Of a DNA stretch of 64,000 bases, positions 8,029-17,526 are shown in pieces. The stretch's first letter is position 1. The number at the start of each line of letters is the position of its first letter. Source of the DNA: Prevotella sp. GTDB lineage: Bacteria; Bacteroidota; Bacteroidia; Bacteroidales; Bacteroidaceae. The position numbers were made by a program, and so were the translations under genes. Location: the NCBI GenBank assembly GCA_017554105.1, contig JAFZIY010000031.1:62001-126000 (forward strand), written 5' to 3'. The notes under the pieces are model-generated. The model saw only the letters and a program-made list of their open reading frames with translations. It was not told the origin of the DNA and ran no database searches.

Positions 8029-9039
8029 ATGCAAACAGAGAACTATTCCGCTCCCAAGGAGGAGATAAGGAAGAGTCTTCAGGGACAATCCTTCATCGTA
8101 ACTGGTGCCACAGGACTCATCGGCTCGTGCCTCGTACGTAGGTTACAGGAGTTGAATCGCGCTGAAGGGCTGGGCATCCACGTCATCTGCGTGGTGCGTA
8201 ACGTGGCGAAGGCAGAGGCTATGTTTGGCAAGGAAAGCGACGAGATAAGTTATTACGAATATGACTTCGCCTCTGACAAGCCATTCTGTCCGCCTCAACA
8301 TGCCGACTATCTGGTGCATCTCGCTGCACCCACGGCATCGAAATACTTCGTTGAGCAGCCAGTGGAAACATTCTGCACCACACTGTTTGGCACCCAACAG
8401 GTGCTGCGCTATGCCGAACAACAGGGAAAGCAACTAAAAGGAATGCTCTATGTCTCTACTCTTGAGATGTACGGAACAGTGCTCGACGACAGCAAACCAC
8501 TGACGGAAGACTGTCAGGGCTACCTTGACCCGATGCAGGCACGTAGCAGTTATCCTATGGCCAAGCGCGCGGCAGAGTGCCTGTGCCATGCCTATAGCGC
8601 GGAACATGGGGTGAGGGTGATGACCGCCCGACTTGCGCAGACATTCGGAGAGGGAATCACAGAGAATGATAATCGAGTATTCGCACAGTTCGCACGCAGT
8701 GCAAGGGCTGACGAGGACATCGTGCTGCATACAGAAGGTAAACTGTGCCGATGCTACTGCTACACCGCAGATGCAGTGGAGGCGATGCTCTATATTCTGC
8801 TGCGTGGTGAGAGTGGCATGGCTTATAACGTGGCAAACGAGGACACATACATCTCAATACGCGACATGGCAGAGATGGTATGCCGTGAGTTCGGCAAGAA
8901 GATGAAGGTGAGAATAGAACTGAAAGAGGGCATGGGATACTCGCCCACCACTTATCTACGTCTCGACACCTCAAGACTTAAGGCCTTGGGATGGCGCCCG
9001 ACACATAATCTGAAGGAGATGTTTGCATCAATAATATAA
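8029..9039 (+). CDS. Extended SDR: NAD-dependent sugar epimerase/dehydratase
   Basis: 336 residues. The Rossmann motif GATGLIG is at 26-32, the SDR active site has Ser143/Thr144 and the Y-x3-K pair Tyr175/Lys179, and the C-terminal substrate domain is of the length of extended SDRs such as UDP-glucuronate decarboxylase or GalE. It follows the IspD-like gene by 48 bp and precedes a likely glycosyltransferase by 19 bp, so it probably supplies or modifies the activated sugar/polyol used by LicD. Classical ribulose-5-phosphate reductases (the TarJ or Bcs1 partner) belong to other branches, so that exact role is uncertain. Confidence 0.8.
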   Translation: MQTENYSAPKEEIRKSLQGQSFIVTGATGLIGSCLVRRLQELNRAEGLGIHVICVVRNVAKAEAMFGKESDEISYYEYDFASDKPFCPPQHADYLVHLAAPTASKYFVEQPVETFCTTLFGTQQVLRYAEQQGKQLKGMLYVSTLEMYGTVLDDSKPLTEDCQGYLDPMQARSSYPMAKRAAECLCHAYSAEHGVRVMTARLAQTFGEGITENDNRVFAQFARSARADEDIVLHTEGKLCRCYCYTADAVEAMLYILLRGESGMAYNVANEDTYISIRDMAEMVCREFGKKMKVRIELKEGMGYSPTTYLRLDTSRLKALGWRPTHNLKEMFASII

Positions 9040-9058
9040 TTCTCCCTAACTCCCCCAA

Positions 9059-9943
9059 ATGTCAAATATAACCGATACACTGTTTCACGTTTACGACCGC
9101 CGCGACATCAGCAAATGGGAACATGAGCCGCAACTATCGCGAACTATATATGGTGTATATCATGTATATTGCATCGAGGGGTGGCAACGTCTGGTATCAA
9201 GACAGGTGGAAAACCTGAAGCGTGACGGGCTACTGGATGCCACGAAAACGCTTTTCGTGAGTTGTATCTCGAAAAACGACAATGACATTGACGAACTGAA
9301 ACGTATTATCGGCAGTCAGAAAGTGGAGATAATATCGTTCTCTAACGATGCCCACAGATATGAGTATCCTGCCCTGGAGAAAGTATTGAGCCTCTGTCGT
9401 GAGGGCGATTGTCTCGTCTATTACTTCCACACCAAAGGAATCAGTTATCAGAGTGTGAATACCAACGACAGTCTTTTCCGTGGATTTCAGGCTAAGATAG
9501 AGGCATGGAGGGAAATGCTTGAGTACTTCGTGTTCACAAAATGGCATGTGGCGGTGAACGTATTGAACGAAGGCTACGACCTCTACGGGTGCTATCGCTG
9601 GCCACCACGCGACTATAAGATGTTCTCTGGTAATTTCTGGTGGATTAACTCCGACTACGGGAAACAACTGCCAGACTTTAATGACGAGGTGATTGCCAAA
9701 GACCGTTTCTACTCTGAGGTATGGCCAATGAGCAAGGACGGACGCGTATTCTCCCCATTCGAGACCATCGCCGACTTGTATTTTGTGCGTATGCGACGCT
9801 CCATCTATGCATCAGAAAAACCGAAACTTTGCGACACCGTTCCTTTTGTGCTCACATATAACTGGCGGAAGTTTCTGAAACATGCCTTCGGATATAGTTA
9901 TAAGGTACGATGCCAGAAACGGTTTCAGCAACTAAAAGACTAA
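9059..9943 (+). CDS. Probable glycosyltransferase of a surface-glycan operon
   Basis: 294 residues, soluble, no signal peptide. I cannot assign it to a named family with certainty. Features that recall short inverting glycosyltransferases are VYHVYCIEGWQ at the start, the YYFHTKGIS segment near residue 120, and the aromatic block KMFSGNFWWINSDYG near 185-200. It is the last gene of the licD operon and ends at a strong hairpin, so it probably adds a sugar to the glycan that carries the phosphopolyol. A conserved hypothetical protein of another type remains possible. Confidence 0.55.
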   Translation: MSNITDTLFHVYDRRDISKWEHEPQLSRTIYGVYHVYCIEGWQRLVSRQVENLKRDGLLDATKTLFVSCISKNDNDIDELKRIIGSQKVEIISFSNDAHRYEYPALEKVLSLCREGDCLVYYFHTKGISYQSVNTNDSLFRGFQAKIEAWREMLEYFVFTKWHVAVNVLNEGYDLYGCYRWPPRDYKMFSGNFWWINSDYGKQLPDFNDEVIAKDRFYSEVWPMSKDGRVFSPFETIADLYFVRMRRSIYASEKPKLCDTVPFVLTYNWRKFLKHAFGYSYKVRCQKRFQQLKD

Positions 9944-9980
9944 AAAAAAGCCTCCCTGCATAACGCTGGGAGGCTTTGTC
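9943..9980. terminator. Bidirectional intrinsic terminator
   Basis: GCCTCCC (9950-9956) pairs with GGGAGGC (9968-9974). The plus-strand tail is TTTGTCGTT; on the minus strand the stem is followed by eight T, making it strongest for the M23 peptidase transcript coming from the right. Confidence 0.85.
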
Positions 9981-9997
9981 GTTATTCTTATTGCGAT

Positions 9998-10966
9998 TTA
10001 GGAATATCTCAGGATTTGACCAACCTTAACACGCATGTTCTTTCCAATGTGGTTAAGACGGCAGAGGCGCTCAATGCTCACGCCACGCTTGCGGGCAATG
10101 CTGTAGAGTGTTTCGCCTGCAACAACCTTATGATAGCGCACCTCTCCACTTGCTGATGATGCCTGTGGACGTGGCTGCTCCTGCTGACGCACTGGCTGTG
10201 CTGAAGCCTGTGGGTTGCCTGTTGATGCTACACTTGGACCGGCGTCCTTGCCACGCAGACGGTTTGCAGTGTCGCTCTCGCGCTCGTATGAGTGCTTGCG
10301 GAATACATAATAGTCGTCGGTAACGTCCTGGTTGCGGAAGTCAAACATCAAAGCAGGGTTAAGGGCAACGCCGCAAAGACGTGTCTCAAAATGCAAGTGA
10401 GAACCAGTACTACGGCCAGTATTACCACCAAGACCGATAGGATCACCAGCACGAACATTCTGATTCTCTGAAACGAGATGCTTTGACATGTGTCCGTAAA
10501 TCGTCTCCAGTCCGTTGTTATGACGTATTACAACATAGTTACCATATCCATTTGCCTCATAGCGTACGACACGTATCTTGCCGTCGAAGGCCGCGCGGAT
10601 GGTGTCACCAATATAAACCTTAATGTCGAGACCCTTGTGCATACGACCCCAACGACGTCCGAAGTTACTTGTTATGACGCGACTTGGTGTCGGCATACAG
10701 AAATGACGCAGGTCGATGCGGAATGAGTCGGGCAACTCTGTGGCACGATGTGCATACTTGTTGCTCCACTCGTTGTAGAGTTGTGCTGATGGGTTTGAAG
10801 CCATCTCGCGTTCTGCTATACTACGCAGTGCTACTGTGTCCACTGCTTTCATCTTACGGTCAACCGGTGCCTGGAATGCAACAATATCCTGTGCCATTGT
10901 TGGAATGGCAGAAAGTGCGAGCACGGTTGAAACTGCTAAAGTCTTTATTGTTCTATTAAATCGCAT
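9998..10966 (-). CDS. Secreted M23 peptidoglycan endopeptidase with LysM domain
   Basis: 322 residues. A signal peptide (about 1-25, ending TMAQ) is followed by a LytM/M23 domain with zinc ligands His110 and Asp114 (HKGLD) and His192, and catalytic His159 and His190 (GHM, HLHFE). After a Gln/Pro/Ser-rich linker the C-terminus carries a LysM peptidoglycan-binding domain (about 278-322). It should cut peptide cross-links of peptidoglycan in the periplasm during growth or division. All metal and catalytic residues are present, so it should be an active enzyme rather than an EnvC-like activator. Confidence 0.92.
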   Translation of the reverse strand: MRFNRTIKTLAVSTVLALSAIPTMAQDIVAFQAPVDRKMKAVDTVALRSIAEREMASNPSAQLYNEWSNKYAHRATELPDSFRIDLRHFCMPTPSRVITSNFGRRWGRMHKGLDIKVYIGDTIRAAFDGKIRVVRYEANGYGNYVVIRHNNGLETIYGHMSKHLVSENQNVRAGDPIGLGGNTGRSTGSHLHFETRLCGVALNPALMFDFRNQDVTDDYYVFRKHSYERESDTANRLRGKDAGPSVASTGNPQASAQPVRQQEQPRPQASSASGEVRYHKVVAGETLYSIARKRGVSIERLCRLNHIGKNMRVKVGQILRYS

Positions 10967-11065
10967 AATCGAATTTATAGTTTAACACAAGAGGAAATGA
11001 CAAAAACTCCTTTCAACAAAAGCATTTCGGCCAATAAAAGCCTATCATTTCCCAAAAAGTCGCTG

Positions 11066-11073
11066 CAAAGATA
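11066..11073 (-). promoter_or_regulatory. -7 promoter box for the M23 peptidase gene
   Basis: Minus-strand TATCTTTG, an exact TAnnTTTG match, predicts a leader of about 95 nt before ATG 10966. Confidence 0.55.
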
Positions 11074-11133
11074 ACGATTTATTTTCTATCTTAGTGTGTG
11101 CGTTAACATTTTTATTGTGTTTTTAATAAATTC

Positions 11134-11213
11134 AGTTGACGAGTTAACAAGTTGACAAGTTGACGAGTTGCTTGTTTTCAAGATATATTACAATTAACTC
11201 GTCAACTGAAATA
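11134..11213. repeat. Array-core-inverted-array element, copy 1 (GTTGACnA family)
   Basis: Four AGTTGAC(A/G)-like octamers are followed by a core containing CTTGTTTTCAAG and ACAATTAACT and then by the inverted unit CTCGTCAACT. The core matches the reverse complement of the element at 51142-51246. The right end touches the recG stop codon. Confidence 0.75.
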
Positions 11214-13334
11214 CTAACTTATCGCTCCCCAGTTGACATTTGTCTTGCGTAGTGCGGCAAGGCGAGACCATAGTAATTGGTTTTCTGTCTTGTTGCATTC
11301 CGGGTCGTCATCGATAATGCGCTGTGCCTCGTCACGTGCGAGTTGCACGAGTTGTCCGTCACGTGCGATGTCGGCAATCTTAAGGTCGAATGCCATACCA
11401 CTCTGCTGTGTGCCCTCCAAGTCACCGGGACCGCGCAACTTAAGGTCGGCCTCAGCAATGCGGAAACCATCGTTGGTGTCGCACATTATGTCTATTCGTT
11501 TTCGTGTATCTGATGTCAAGGCACGCTTCGTCACTAGAATACAATACGACTGGTCGGCACCTCGTCCTACCCTGCCACGCAACTGATGCAACTGTGACAG
11601 TCCGAAGCGCTCGGCATTTAGGATAACCATCACAGAGGCATTGGGCACATTGACACCCACCTCGATAACCGTTGTAGCCACCAATATCTGTGTCTCGCCC
11701 TTGACGAAGCGTTGCATCTCAGCCTCTTTCTCCGCGGATTTCATCTGTCCGTGAACCTTACTCAGTCTCATATCGGAGAACACCTCACACAAACGACAAA
11801 ATCCTTCCTCGAGGTTTTGCAGGTCCATCTTCTCACTCTCCTTTATCAAAGGGAACACGATATATACCTGCCTGCCCTGCCTTACCTGCTGACGAATACC
11901 ATTGTAAAGGCTCGTTGTCTGGTCTTCATACTTATGAACGGTATGCACTGGCTTACGTCCGGGCGGCAGTTCGTCAATCACACTCACGTCAAGGTCACCG
12001 TAGAGGGTCATCGCCAGCGTACGGGGAATCGGTGTGGCGGTCATCACAAGCACATGTGGTATGCCTGTTTTCTTTCCTTCCTCAGGTGCTGCCTTACTCC
12101 ATAGTTTCGCCCTTTGCGCGACGCCAAAGCGGTGTTGCTCGTCAACAACGACAAAACCGAGACGCGCAAACTGCACGGTATCCTCTATCACGGCATGCGT
12201 TCCAACAAGAATCTGTACCTCTCCAGTAGTAAGTCCCTCAAGGATTTCCTTGCGTTTCTTACCTTTCACCATACCTGTAAGCAGTTCCACGCGCACTGGC
12301 ATGTCACCAAGAAACGCCTTGATTGTGGCAAGATGCTGCTCAGCGAGTATCTCCGTTGGTGCCATGATGCATGCCTGATAGTTATTGTCTATTGCTATCA
12401 GCATTGACATCAGCGCCACAAGGGTCTTGCCAGAGCCGACGTCTCCCTGAAGCAGACGGTTCATCTGACGCCCCGACACCATGTCGGTGCGTATCTCACG
12501 AATCACCCTTTTCTGTGCATTAGTAAGCGAGAACGGCAGGTGACTGTGATAGAACGTGTTGAACATCTCCCCCACTCTAGTGAAAACAAAACCGCTATAC
12601 TTGCGCCGTTGGTCGGAAGCATAGCGCAGGATGTTCAACTGTACATAGAAAAGTTCCTCGAACTTGAGTCGCTGACTGGCATGACTCATCTCGTCGGCGT
12701 TCTTCGGATAGTGGATATGTCGCAATGCCGTGTCGCGCGTTACCATCCGAAGTCGGTTCACGATGAACGGCGGCAGCGTCTCAGGTATCTCCTGCTGAAT
12801 GCGTTCAAGCATGCTCTTGGTGATTTTCTCCATAGCATGAGAAGTCATTCCCGCCTTCTTCATCTTCTCCGTGGTATTGTAGTATGGCTGCATTCCCATC
12901 GTGGAGAGTTCCACATCCTTCGCCAAGTCAATCTCGGGATGAACGAACTGATATCGTCCGCCATACATCGTGGGCTTCCCAAAGATGATATACTGAGTCG
13001 CCACCTTCAGGTTCTTTGTGAGTTGTTGGGCACGAGCGAACCACACGATATCGACATATCCCGTGCCATCAGTGAAATGTGCCACGATGCGTTTCTTGCG
13101 TGCTCCCATGCTGAATTCCTCGAAATCGACGAATTCTCCCATTATCTGCACAAACGGCATCTCACCATTTAGTTCGTTGATATGGTAAATCTTCGACCTG
13201 TCAACGTATTTGTAAGGGTAGTATTCCAGCAGGTCACCGAATGTCTCGATGCCCAGTTCCTTCTTCAGCAGTTCCTTCCTATGAGGTCCCACGCCAGGAA
13301 CGTACATTATGTCTTGCTGGAAAATGTCAATCAC
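11214..13334 (-). CDS. recG: ATP-dependent DNA helicase RecG
   Basis: 706 residues, full length for the family. An N-terminal wedge/OB domain is followed by two helicase lobes: Walker A GDVGSGKT near residue 296, the DExH-type box DEQH near 396, [10 protein letters not shown] as motif III, and the C-terminal QLRGRVGRG (motif VI). RecG remodels stalled replication forks and branched DNA. The start is GTG at 13334, overlapping the ispD stop by GTGA, so the two genes are translationally coupled; this start keeps the conserved [12 protein letters not shown] region. Its stop codon lies at the edge of a dispersed repeat element. Confidence 0.96.
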   Translation of the reverse strand: MIDIFQQDIMYVPGVGPHRKELLKKELGIETFGDLLEYYPYKYVDRSKIYHINELNGEMPFVQIMGEFVDFEEFSMGARKKRIVAHFTDGTGYVDIVWFARAQQLTKNLKVATQYIIFGKPTMYGGRYQFVHPEIDLAKDVELSTMGMQPYYNTTEKMKKAGMTSHAMEKITKSMLERIQQEIPETLPPFIVNRLRMVTRDTALRHIHYPKNADEMSHASQRLKFEELFYVQLNILRYASDQRRKYSGFVFTRVGEMFNTFYHSHLPFSLTNAQKRVIREIRTDMVSGRQMNRLLQGDVGSGKTLVALMSMLIAIDNNYQACIMAPTEILAEQHLATIKAFLGDMPVRVELLTGMVKGKKRKEILEGLTTGEVQILVGTHAVIEDTVQFARLGFVVVDEQHRFGVAQRAKLWSKAAPEEGKKTGIPHVLVMTATPIPRTLAMTLYGDLDVSVIDELPPGRKPVHTVHKYEDQTTSLYNGIRQQVRQGRQVYIVFPLIKESEKMDLQNLEEGFCRLCEVFSDMRLSKVHGQMKSAEKEAEMQRFVKGETQILVATTVIEVGVNVPNASVMVILNAERFGLSQLHQLRGRVGRGADQSYCILVTKRALTSDTRKRIDIMCDTNDGFRIAEADLKLRGPGDLEGTQQSGMAFDLKIADIARDGQLVQLARDEAQRIIDDDPECNKTENQLLWSRLAALRKTNVNWGAIS

Positions 13335-14056
13335 TTGTCGTCTTCCTTGTCATGTTCTGCCAGCACCTCCGCAATCTTCAAGTCGAAAGGTGTGGTTATC
13401 TTGATGTTCTCACGATTTCCTTCAACCAGCGTGATACGGGAAAGTTCAATGTTGAATGTTGAATGTTGAAAGTTAAAATATGCCTCAACTACCGATGCGT
13501 CGTCGGTGAAACCGTCATTATATGGTTGACGATAGGCTCTCTTGTGCAGTTGGATGTCAAAAGCCTGCGGTGTCTGAACAAGGCGATAGTCGCCGCGTGG
13601 CACCGTGACTCCCTCCGGCTGGGCAGGTGTCACATGGCGCAATGTCTCGATGACAGGAGTGACCGGCACTGCAGAACCTGTCCTCCGCGCAGTGTCATAG
13701 CACCGTCTGATAACCTCAACACTAGGGAATGGGCGCACCCCGTCGTGAACAGCCACAACACCCTCAGCATCGTCGGGAATCAACGCCAGTCCATTGCTTA
13801 TAGAATGGAAACGCGTCTCGCCACCATTGGCTATCTGATAGTCCTCCCTGAAGTCATACTCTTCACATAGTTTCCGCCAATAGTCTTGCTGACTCTCTGG
13901 CAACACGAGTATTATCTTCAGCGCATCACTATATTCGCGGAACCGCCTGATGGTGCGCATCAGTATCGGGATTCCGCCCACTGGGAGGAACTGCTTCGGA
14001 ATATCGGTACCCATGCGCAGGCCTTTGCCGCCGCCGAGTATTATGGCATAGTCCAT
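13331..14056 (-). CDS. ispD: 2-C-methyl-D-erythritol 4-phosphate cytidylyltransferase
   Basis: 241 residues with [11 protein letters not shown] near the N-terminus, [15 protein letters not shown] in the middle and [10 protein letters not shown] near the C-terminus, the canonical IspD set. It makes CDP-ME from CTP and MEP in the non-mevalonate isoprenoid pathway, whose ispF and dxr genes also lie in this window. Between the DDASVVEA block and [11 protein letters not shown] is an extra stretch of about 12 residues ([12 protein letters not shown]) encoded by a heptamer repeat array; other IspD proteins pass directly from one block to the other. Activity is probably kept, since the insert falls in a loop before the last motif. 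Confidence 0.9.
   Translation of the reverse strand: MDYAIILGGGKGLRMGTDIPKQFLPVGGIPILMRTIRRFREYSDALKIILVLPESQQDYWRKLCEEYDFREDYQIANGGETRFHSISNGLALIPDDAEGVVAVHDGVRPFPSVEVIRRCYDTARRTGSAVPVTPVIETLRHVTPAQPEGVTVPRGDYRLVQTPQAFDIQLHKRAYRQPYNDGFTDDASVVEAYFNFQHSTFNIELSRITLVEGNRENIKITTPFDLKIAEVLAEHDKEDDK
13444..13478. repeat. Heptamer array inside ispD
   Basis: Five consecutive 7-bp units (GTTCAAT, GTTGAAT, GTTGAAT, GTTGAAA, GTTAAAA) lie in frame within the ispD coding region and encode an extra loop. Confidence 0.85.
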
Positions 14057-14112
14057 TGAGTTAGGAGTTAGGGGTTAGGAGTTAGAAGTTAGGAGTTAGG
14101 AGTTAATGGCTG
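14057..14112. repeat. GTTAGGA heptamer array directly before ispD
   Basis: Six or seven AGTTAGG/AGTTAGA units abut the ispD start codon and are followed by a second array of the AATTATC/AATTGTC type (about 14113-14142) that reaches into the end of the DJ-1 gene region. Confidence 0.8.
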
Positions 14113-14126
14113 TCAATTATCCATTA

Positions 14127-14696
14127 TCAATTGTCCATTAAATGAACGAATCTCATTCCCTCTGCCACCGCATGCGATGTCTCGGCATCAACAAGGCGCT
14201 CGAGCAGTGAGTATGCATAAGGGAGTGCAGCAGCAGGTCCCTCACCGGTGGTGATGTTACCATCAACGGTGAACAATTCGGCGGTATATTCCGCACCAAG
14301 AAGTGTCTGCTCGAAACCAGGATAGCATGTGGCACGACGACCGTTAAGCAGTCCGAGACCGCCCAACACCAGCGGAGCAGCACAGATAGCAGCAATCATC
14401 TTTCCCTTCTCTGCCTGTCGCAGCAACGCCTCCTTCACACCCGCATGGTCGTTAAGGTTGACGGCTCCCGGCATACCACCTGGCAACATCAGCAGGTCGG
14501 CATCGTCAAGCATCGGCTCGGCTTCCTCGAAAGTGAGGTCGGCATGCATCTTAACACCATGAGCCGACTCCACGATATCACTGCCCGTGATGCTCACTGT
14601 CTTTATATCAACACCCCCACGACGCAGCACGTCAACAGGAATCAAAGCCTCGATATCCTCGAAGCCATCAGCCATAAATTGGAAAACTTTTGCCAT
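14127..14696 (-). CDS. DJ-1/PfpI-family protein (YajL-like)
   Basis: 189 residues. The nucleophile-elbow Cys105 sits in AAICAAP and the partner Glu16 in GFEDIEALIP, matching the DJ-1/YajL branch. The PGGMPGA loop and the late GEGPAAALPYA segment complete the fold. Members act as protein or nucleotide deglycases or chaperone-like redox proteins in the cytoplasm; which activity this one has cannot be told from sequence. It is transcribed away from nadK, ahead of ispD and recG, with a repeat-filled gap of about 70 bp before ispD. Confidence 0.88.
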   Translation of the reverse strand: MAKVFQFMADGFEDIEALIPVDVLRRGGVDIKTVSITGSDIVESAHGVKMHADLTFEEAEPMLDDADLLMLPGGMPGAVNLNDHAGVKEALLRQAEKGKMIAAICAAPLVLGGLGLLNGRRATCYPGFEQTLLGAEYTAELFTVDGNITTGEGPAAALPYAYSLLERLVDAETSHAVAEGMRFVHLMDN

Positions 14697-14745
14697 GATT
14701 TATCAATTTTGTTGTTAGATTTATGTTATTTCAATTAAAAAACAT

Positions 14746-14753
14746 TACCTTTG
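14746..14753 (+). promoter_or_regulatory. -7 promoter box for nadK
   Basis: TACCTTTG matches TAnnTTTG exactly. It overlaps a possible TTG codon at 14751 and so places the true nadK start downstream at ATG 14853, with a leader of about 95 nt. Confidence 0.55.
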
Positions 14754-14852
14754 CAGATAATTGGCAACCACGCCACACGGCGAGATACCGCACCGCAAAG
14801 ATACAAAAACTTTGCTAAACGGCAAAAGGTTAGTCACGAAAGTTTAAAATAT

Positions 14853-15731
14853 ATGCAACAACGACGGTTACGATTCGCCATATTCGGGAACACCTATCAG
14901 CCCAAGAGTGCCGAGGCAGTGAGCAAATTCCTGCACTGCGTGGCACAGCATGGGGGTGAGGTGTGCATAGAAAGGGAGTTCCATAAGTATCTCTCACGAA
15001 ACCATGACCTCGCCATCGATGCCGCAGAGGTGTTCAGCGGCACCTATTTCGATGCCGATTTCGTGGTGTCTATTGGTGGAGACGGTACGTTGCTGAAGGC
15101 TGCCAACTATGTCGGAGCACGCCAACTGCCTATCATCGGAGTGAACACCGGGAGGCTGGGATTCCTTGCCGACACCACGGCAACAGAGATAGAGACCACT
15201 ATTGACGCTATCTTCGATGGTAATTTCACCACTGAGGAGCATGCAGTCATCGAGGTAAAGGGCGACATCTCGGGCAGTCCGTTCGCACTGAACGATATCG
15301 CCGTACTGAAACGTGACAACGCATCGATGATTTCTATCAAGGCATCCATCAACGGTGAGTATCTCACTACATATCAGGCCGACGGTCTGATAGTGTCGAC
15401 ACCAACGGGATCCACAGCCTATTCCCTCTCCAACGGCGGACCGATAGTGGCTCCACAGTCGGGCATCATCTGCCTTACTCCTGTGGCACCGCATAGTCTT
15501 AACGTGCGACCGATAGTGATTCCCGACACGGCAGAGATAACTCTCTCGGTGGAGAGCCGCTCACATAACTTCCTCGTTGCCATCGACGGACGGTCAGAGA
15601 AATGTCTTGAGGGCACCGCACTCACCATCCGTCGCGCTGCCCATACCATAAGAATATTGCGACTCTTCGGCAGAAACTACTACTCCACCCTGCGCGAGAA
15701 GATGATGTGGGGAAGGGACAATAGGAGTTAG
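14853..15731 (+). CDS. nadK: NAD kinase
   Basis: 292 residues from ATG 14853. The conserved GGDGT is at 75-79, NTGRLGFL at 98-105, and the TPTGSTAYSLSNGG block in the middle binds substrate. It phosphorylates NAD to NADP in the cytoplasm. The length and the N-terminal FAIFGNTYQ fit Bacteroidetes NadK; the open frame upstream of 14853 runs through the promoter and is not coding. The last three codons and the TAG stop fall within a heptamer repeat (AGGAGTTAG), so the array after the gene supplies its end. Confidence 0.95.
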   Translation: MQQRRLRFAIFGNTYQPKSAEAVSKFLHCVAQHGGEVCIEREFHKYLSRNHDLAIDAAEVFSGTYFDADFVVSIGGDGTLLKAANYVGARQLPIIGVNTGRLGFLADTTATEIETTIDAIFDGNFTTEEHAVIEVKGDISGSPFALNDIAVLKRDNASMISIKASINGEYLTTYQADGLIVSTPTGSTAYSLSNGGPIVAPQSGIICLTPVAPHSLNVRPIVIPDTAEITLSVESRSHNFLVAIDGRSEKCLEGTALTIRRAAHTIRILRLFGRNYYSTLREKMMWGRDNRS

Positions 15732-15806
15732 GAGTGAAGAGTTAGAAGTTAGGAGTTCTTGCCTTGCAAGCGCCCCTGCGGGTCGAGCGAGGAATTAGGA
15801 GTTACA
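15722..15806. repeat. GTTAGGA heptamer arrays around a GC-richer core
   Basis: Units of the AGTTAGG/AGTTAGA type run from the nadK stop to about 15757. A core with CTTGCCTTGCAAG and GCCCCTGCGGGTCGAGC follows, then GGAATTAGGAGTTA resumes before the ABC transporter gene. The CTTG-n-CAAG word at the core start recalls the core of the 11.1 and 51.2 kb elements. Confidence 0.7.
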
Positions 15807-15825
15807 ACTGTTCAACTATATAAGA

Positions 15826-17496
15826 ATGAAAGTAAAGGAACTGCTTAAAATGGAGGACAGCCGCTACCCAGTGCGACAGATATTGCGCTGGCTGTGGCGT
15901 GCATGGCGCGGCAATCGCCTGCAGGCGTGCCTCAACGCCATACTGGGACTGGTTGGCGTTGCCGTCAGTCTGTCACAGGTATGGGCGGTGCAGCATGCCA
16001 TTGACGTGGCAGCACATACCATCGACGGTTCTCTTTACTGGGCAGTGGCACTCATGGGTGCGCTCATTCTTTGCGACTTCGCCCTCCACATAGCAAGTAT
16101 CTGGGTGCGTAACATACTCGGAATACGAGCACAGAACCGCATGCAACAGCGCATGCTCGACAGAATACTGCGGTCAGAGTGGCATGGCAAGGAGCGTTTC
16201 CACAGCGGTGACGTAATCAACCGACTCGAAGGCGACGTCAGCAACGTGGTGGGATTTCTCACAGAGACCATCCCCAGCACGCTCTCCGTACTGGCATTGT
16301 TCCTCGGTGCCTTCTTCTATCTCTTCTCGATGGATGCCCTGCTGGCTGTACTCATCATCGTCATGCTGCCGATATTCATCCTTGTCAGCAAGGTTTATAT
16401 AAAGCAGATGCGCAAACTGACACGCAAGGTGCGCGACAGCGACTCCAAGGTGCAGAGCGTTCTGCAAGAGACAGTGCAGAACAGGATGATCATCAAGACT
16501 CTCGAGAGCGACTCCTTCATGGTGGGCAAGCTGGAGAACACACAGAGCGAACTGCGCCACAACGTGGTGAAACGCACTATTTTCTCTGTTCTCTCCAACC
16601 TTATACTCAACTTCGGATTTGCCCTTGGCTATCTCATTGCGTTCCTCTGGAGTGCCATGAGGATGTATAACAACACCTTGTCATTTGGTGGAATGACCGC
16701 CTTCTTGCAACTGGTGGCAAAGATACAGGGACCTGCACGCTCGCTGACAAAACTCGTCCCGGCATTCGTAAGCGTATTCACCGCTGCCGAACGACTCATG
16801 GAACTGGAGGAGAATCCACTCGAAGAGCAGGGCGACCCGATAGAGATGGACAGTCCGTGCGGTGTGCGTCTTGATGATGTTTCCTATGCTTATACCGATG
16901 AAGACGGCGACGTTGTGAAGAACCTAACGTTCGATTTCTTCCCTGGTTCATGCACCGCGATACTCGGTGAGACGGGTGCTGGAAAGACGACACTGGTGCG
17001 CATGATTCTCGCACTCATAAAACCGAGAAACGGCAACGCCGTTATATATAATAAGGAAGAAGAGAAGCCGCTGTCACCATTGCTGCGATGCAACTTCGTT
17101 TATGTGCCACAGGGCAACACGCTGCTCAGCGGAACGATACGCGAGAACCTCCGTCTGGGACGTGTGGAAGCCACCGAGGAAGACATGAACGAAGCGCTCA
17201 AGCAGGCTTGCGCCGACTTTGTGTTCTCACTGCCGCAGGGCATCGACACCATCTGTAGCGAGAGTGGAGGTGGACTGAGCGAAGGACAGGCCCAGCGCAT
17301 CGCCATCGCCCGTGCACTCCTTAGGAAGGGAAGCATCATGCTCTTCGATGAGGCTACAAGTGCACTTGACCCCGACACCGAACGACAACTACTAAAGAAC
17401 ATACTTGAGAAACGCGACAAGACGATAATCTTCATCACCCACCGTCCTGCCGTTGTAGATTATTGCGACCAGACATTGCACATTGAGAAAATCTAA
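15826..17496 (+). CDS. ABC exporter, fused permease and ATPase (MsbA-like)
   Basis: 556 residues: an N-terminal six-span type I exporter domain (about 25-315) followed by a nucleotide-binding domain with Walker A GETGAGKTT at about 382-390, signature LSEGQ near 484 and Walker B IMLFDEATSALD near 504-515, plus the switch His in FITHRPA. It should work as a dimer exporting a lipid, peptide or drug from the inner membrane. Nothing in the context fixes the substrate. A repeat-rich spacer separates it from nadK. Confidence 0.9.
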   Translation: MKVKELLKMEDSRYPVRQILRWLWRAWRGNRLQACLNAILGLVGVAVSLSQVWAVQHAIDVAAHTIDGSLYWAVALMGALILCDFALHIASIWVRNILGIRAQNRMQQRMLDRILRSEWHGKERFHSGDVINRLEGDVSNVVGFLTETIPSTLSVLALFLGAFFYLFSMDALLAVLIIVMLPIFILVSKVYIKQMRKLTRKVRDSDSKVQSVLQETVQNRMIIKTLESDSFMVGKLENTQSELRHNVVKRTIFSVLSNLILNFGFALGYLIAFLWSAMRMYNNTLSFGGMTAFLQLVAKIQGPARSLTKLVPAFVSVFTAAERLMELEENPLEEQGDPIEMDSPCGVRLDDVSYAYTDEDGDVVKNLTFDFFPGSCTAILGETGAGKTTLVRMILALIKPRNGNAVIYNKEEEKPLSPLLRCNFVYVPQGNTLLSGTIRENLRLGRVEATEEDMNEALKQACADFVFSLPQGIDTICSESGGGLSEGQAQRIAIARALLRKGSIMLFDEATSALDPDTERQLLKNILEKRDKTIIFITHRPAVVDYCDQTLHIEKI

Positions 17497-17526
17497 AAGC
17501 ACCCCACTAACATCGTAAGAAGCCAC

